From: Eopsaltria australis
Lineage: Eukaryota > Chordata > Aves > Passeriformes > Petroicidae
Reading direction: 5' to 3'
Assembly (NCBI GenBank): GCA_034509425.1
Contig: JAVTVJ010001389.1
Span: forward strand, 186,001 to 250,000
DNA: 64,000 bases
The translations under genes were made by a program, and so were the position numbers. Position 1 is the first letter of the stretch; each line of letters opens with the position of its first letter. Under the pieces are notes generated by a model that did not search any database, was not told the origin of the DNA, and saw nothing but the letters and a program-made list of their open reading frames with translations. Shown piece after piece: positions 61,001 to 64,000 of the stretch.

Positions 61001-63949
61001 ATCTAACTTCACTAGGGAGTATGGTTAACAGGGCTTAGAAAAACAGTGCAGACTGAAAACATTTTCTTTCCTGAAAAACAGAGGGGTGTTACCCCTTGCT
61101 CCTCATGAAGATAGTTGTTCAAATATTTAAGTTTCTGAATGGACTCTGAGAGCTTAACCAGTAGATGCCTCAATCCCAAGTGTGCCCCCATCCATATTAC
61201 CCCATCCCAAACAAAGACTTTTGCAGGCACTCAGAAGCAGAGGAAATTTTCAAGTTAGACTTTAACAGAAATGTGAGCTCCAAACTGGGAAAAGGAGCAC
61301 AGGATCTTTGAGAAGCATGGCAAAAGAGGCAAAGAATCAGAAAAAGAACAGAGGATCTCTGTGAGGGAGAGAGAAGCATCTGAACTCACTGCTAATGGAG
61401 ACAAAGATGTCTCTCTGAGCTCCACCCTCAACCTTGCCTGGTGCTGGAGGGCACGTGGCCACACTGCAGTGTCCACTGGGCACTGCAGCCTTGTTAGGGT
61501 GTCCCACTTGCCACTCTTCCTCTGCTCTGGGACAGCTCATCAGCAAGGTGGGTCACCTGCCCAAGCAGGGCTCCCCTCATTTTTGTGATTTGGATTTATA
61601 TCAGGGAAATGGATCCTCAAAGTCTGGGATGCTGCAAGTTGGGGGGAGGTGCTGAGGGACATCCATGCTCTCACCCCACCGTGTAGGCACAGGGTGTCAG
61701 GCATCACCAGACATTTGGCTCAGTTACAAAGTCCCAGCAATACTGGAAAGTTTTCCGTGATAGGCAGGACTTAAGGAATTTACCAAAATTGTCACAGGAC
61801 AGGAGCACCGATCCCACAAAGCAGCACAGTTCTGAACAAGTTCAAGTGCTGTGTGGTACCTGTGAAGGGAAACTGGAAAGCAGGAATGAAGGACCTAGAT
61901 CAAGGTAGAGAACAGCCAGCAGCTGTCCTGTGGATTGTCTTCTAGGACATAAGTAGAGTAAAGGCATTTCTGTAGTAAGGTAGGATTTGATAAGATTGGA
62001 TTTATTCTGTATTATCTGATTTGCATAGGTGGTGGAATCCTGCTACTCCTTTAGGCTTCAATGTTTAGATCAGGAATAATGTATTATATGACATGACAAG
62101 CTGTGGATTGAAAACACAGAATTTGTAACAACCATTTTCCAGAACACTCCTTTGATGCAAATGCTTATTCTGATACACCTACACAAAAAGAGTCATCTCC
62201 ATAGAAACCTCATGAACCTTATGTCTTAAATAACTACTTTAAAGGACTTTTCCTGAGAGTTATTGAGGACACCCAGCTCTCGTTGTCTCCTAAAATAGCA
62301 ATAACTCTGGAAACTGCAGTGCTATTTTCCACTCTGTATTAACAAAAGTGTAGACATTCAACTCAGAGTAATGTAAAGAGTTCAGTCCTTTAACAAACTG
62401 AAAAAGAAATCCCTTTACATGTTCAAACCTTCTTTAATTTATTTTGTATATTTTTTCATCTGAGCACATTCAAATAATGCATATACAAACTTAAGTGATT
62501 TTCCACTGAATTAATCATTAGATATTGGTCTCAGATAGTCAACTTTTTCTGTGTAGTCAGTGGAGAGAATCAGGTACCTGCAGACAAATATTGTGCCTAG
62601 TTCAGATTCCTTCTTCTCACAGACTGTGGAGGAAGCCTTAGTGGTTAACACAGAGGATATGCCTGACTTCTGGATGGTGAAATTTAGGTGGGGTGAATTC
62701 TGTTTCTTGTGCTGGTCAACTGCTAGAGCCATAGTGCCTGTAATCCTAACTAAAACCAGCATATTGCATCCTACTAACTTTACTCAATTCCTGTAAAAAT
62801 CCAGTGAAGAAAAGATCCTTGTAAATTACATGTAAAATAATATTCAAATACTAGCAGTAATAATAAAATGTCAGCAGTTGCAAGTAGATAGGATTCTTCA
62901 CAAATATGAACTATGAGACGTTTTCTTAGTTGTGAGAAAATTAAGCAGCCTTTTAAAATCCTTTGTGTATCTCTGTTTGCTAGTTATGAATATATAGTCT
63001 TTGAAAACAGATGGCATTATGTTCTTCCTGACAGTGAAGTAATGTAATACATAATATAGTACAAGGCCCAACACTACAAGGTAACAAAAAGTGAAGTGCT
63101 GAGTGCCTTCAGTTCTTGTCTTCAGCAGAGTACAATTGAATATTGCTGGGTGATCGGTTCAGCATCCTCACTCAGGATGTACCCGCATGAGAAGTGATGG
63201 GAAATTGTAGGATGAAGTTTCCTTTTTTAAAGATTGCAAAGAACTGTCACAAATAAGCTTTTCTTTCTCCAAAAGCCACTTCATGCTTTGGCCAGTAGCT
63301 TTATGACATCTTATATTACTCATACTATGATACTAAGTACTATTAGCTCAAAATGTCTTGCTTAAATGCCATGCCTTTCACAGTAAGCTAAAAAAGAAAA
63401 CCGGCCTGATTGCCATTTGTAACTCTCTTAGCAGATATCCTCAGCTAATACTGATATCAGGTGATTATCCTCGAGCTCCTCAGATACTCTCAGAGTTTCA
63501 TCTTTCAAAGTGGAGATTTTCCTTAGTCTGAGAGCAGAGTGAATCATGTTAAAGTCAAATCTTACACTGCAAAGTGCCTGAACAGAGAGGGTAGCATTAG
63601 CAACACTGGACAAGAGGTGCAGAGGAAAAATAACCTAAGCTGTATTTACTGCAATGGCTTCTCCCTGGTTCCTGAAGGCCGAGAGAGGTTCTAGAGCATT
63701 GTGCCTTAAATAACCTGTACAGTAACCTCTTAAAGGAGCCTTGAGTCATAAGATCAGATCATAATGCTTTGGATCATCATGCTTTAAGACTGGATTCAGT
63801 ATATCTATGAGGTAATACTCTGTGCCATGTAGATTTACTGGCAAAGGTCAGCTTTTGTTTTAGTTTTATATCTGTGCTCTGTAGCCACAACAATGTGTAA
63901 ACATACCTGAAGTTTTGCAAAAAGTTCATGGCCCAAATGATAGTATCAG
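52046..63949. other. AT-rich non-coding stretch
   Basis: No gene supported over about 12 kb. The longest frame, 53892-53353 (minus, 179 codons), starts at GTG, has no ATG for its first 14 codons and is rich in Ser, Leu, Phe and Ile because the opposite strand is purine-rich. Frames at 59485-59886 and 61012-61655 lack motifs; the latter overlap on both strands in a GC-richer patch. A short tandem 'ggcagttata' duplication lies near 52117-52137. A strongly AT-rich segment with TAATTA-type sites lies at about 60080-60400. A hairpin at 57571 is listed separately. Confidence 0.4.
57571..57590. repeat. Short perfect hairpin (8-bp stem)
   Basis: CTTATGAC and GTCATAAG pair around the loop ATAG. It is listed as a structure only; no function is implied. 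Confidence 0.7.
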
Positions 63950-64000
63950 AGGTTCACCGAGTACATTTTTTTGGGAAAGACCTCTGGAGGCCATCTACTC
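63950..64000 (-). mobile_element. CR1 LINE 3' end, reverse orientation, cut by window end
   Basis: The last 50 bases, with 'ttttttgggaaagacctctggaggccatctactc', match the reverse complement of the CR1 3' end ('gggttggaaaagacctctgagatcatctagtcc'). The element's body would continue beyond the window. The length seen is short, so this is a moderate call. Confidence 0.6.

Noticed and set aside
61012..61655. Cluster of short frames on both strands
   Set aside because: Mutually overlapping frames in a GC-richer patch with no domain content.

Overview
This looks like 64 kb of AT-rich, gene-poor nuclear DNA from a bird. No ordinary prokaryotic or compact-genome genes are present, and open frames are short and scattered on both strands. 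The clearest evidence is a set of CR1-type LINE fragments with the usual 3' ends of amniote CR1 (a 'gatgatc ... gtcccttccaac' block followed by 'attctgtgattc'-like octamers). The youngest copy resembles the avian CR1 families closely. I cannot name the species. I found no full gene, rRNA, tRNA, CRISPR array or intact mobile element.

Layout. 1-10 kb: AT-rich DNA with a (CAAA)n/homopolymer tract, a two-unit telomere-like motif, a perfect 20-bp tandem duplication, a perfect hairpin, and three exon-like segments (1001-1172, 4296-4435, 8219-8346). 10-23 kb: a MIR-like SINE relic at about 10.45 kb, a 13-bp-stem hairpin at 17.1 kb and a phase-compatible pair of exon-like segments at 16.5-17.0 kb. 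23-30 kb: three plus-strand CR1 pieces, the largest (about 25.88-26.79 kb) keeping a frameshifted end of the reverse-transcriptase ORF. 30-38 kb: a short minus-strand exon-like segment (32.8 kb), a small 19-bp tandem array, a decayed coding-like minus-strand stretch (34.1-34.9 kb) and a second phase-compatible exon-like pair (36.8-37.3 kb). 38-47 kb: mostly featureless, with a TATA-like motif and an isolated 21-A tract. 47-64 kb: minus-strand CR1 relics at 47.6, 48.8-49.2 and 63.95 kb (the last cut by the window end), and a very old CR1/L3-like antisense RT fragment at 51.4-52.0 kb.

The best reading is an intergenic or long-intron region. The exon-like segments are recorded because paired splice signals and matching codon phase exceed what each site alone would offer, but none matches a protein I recognise and each could be chance. 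I found no convincing undescribed biological system.
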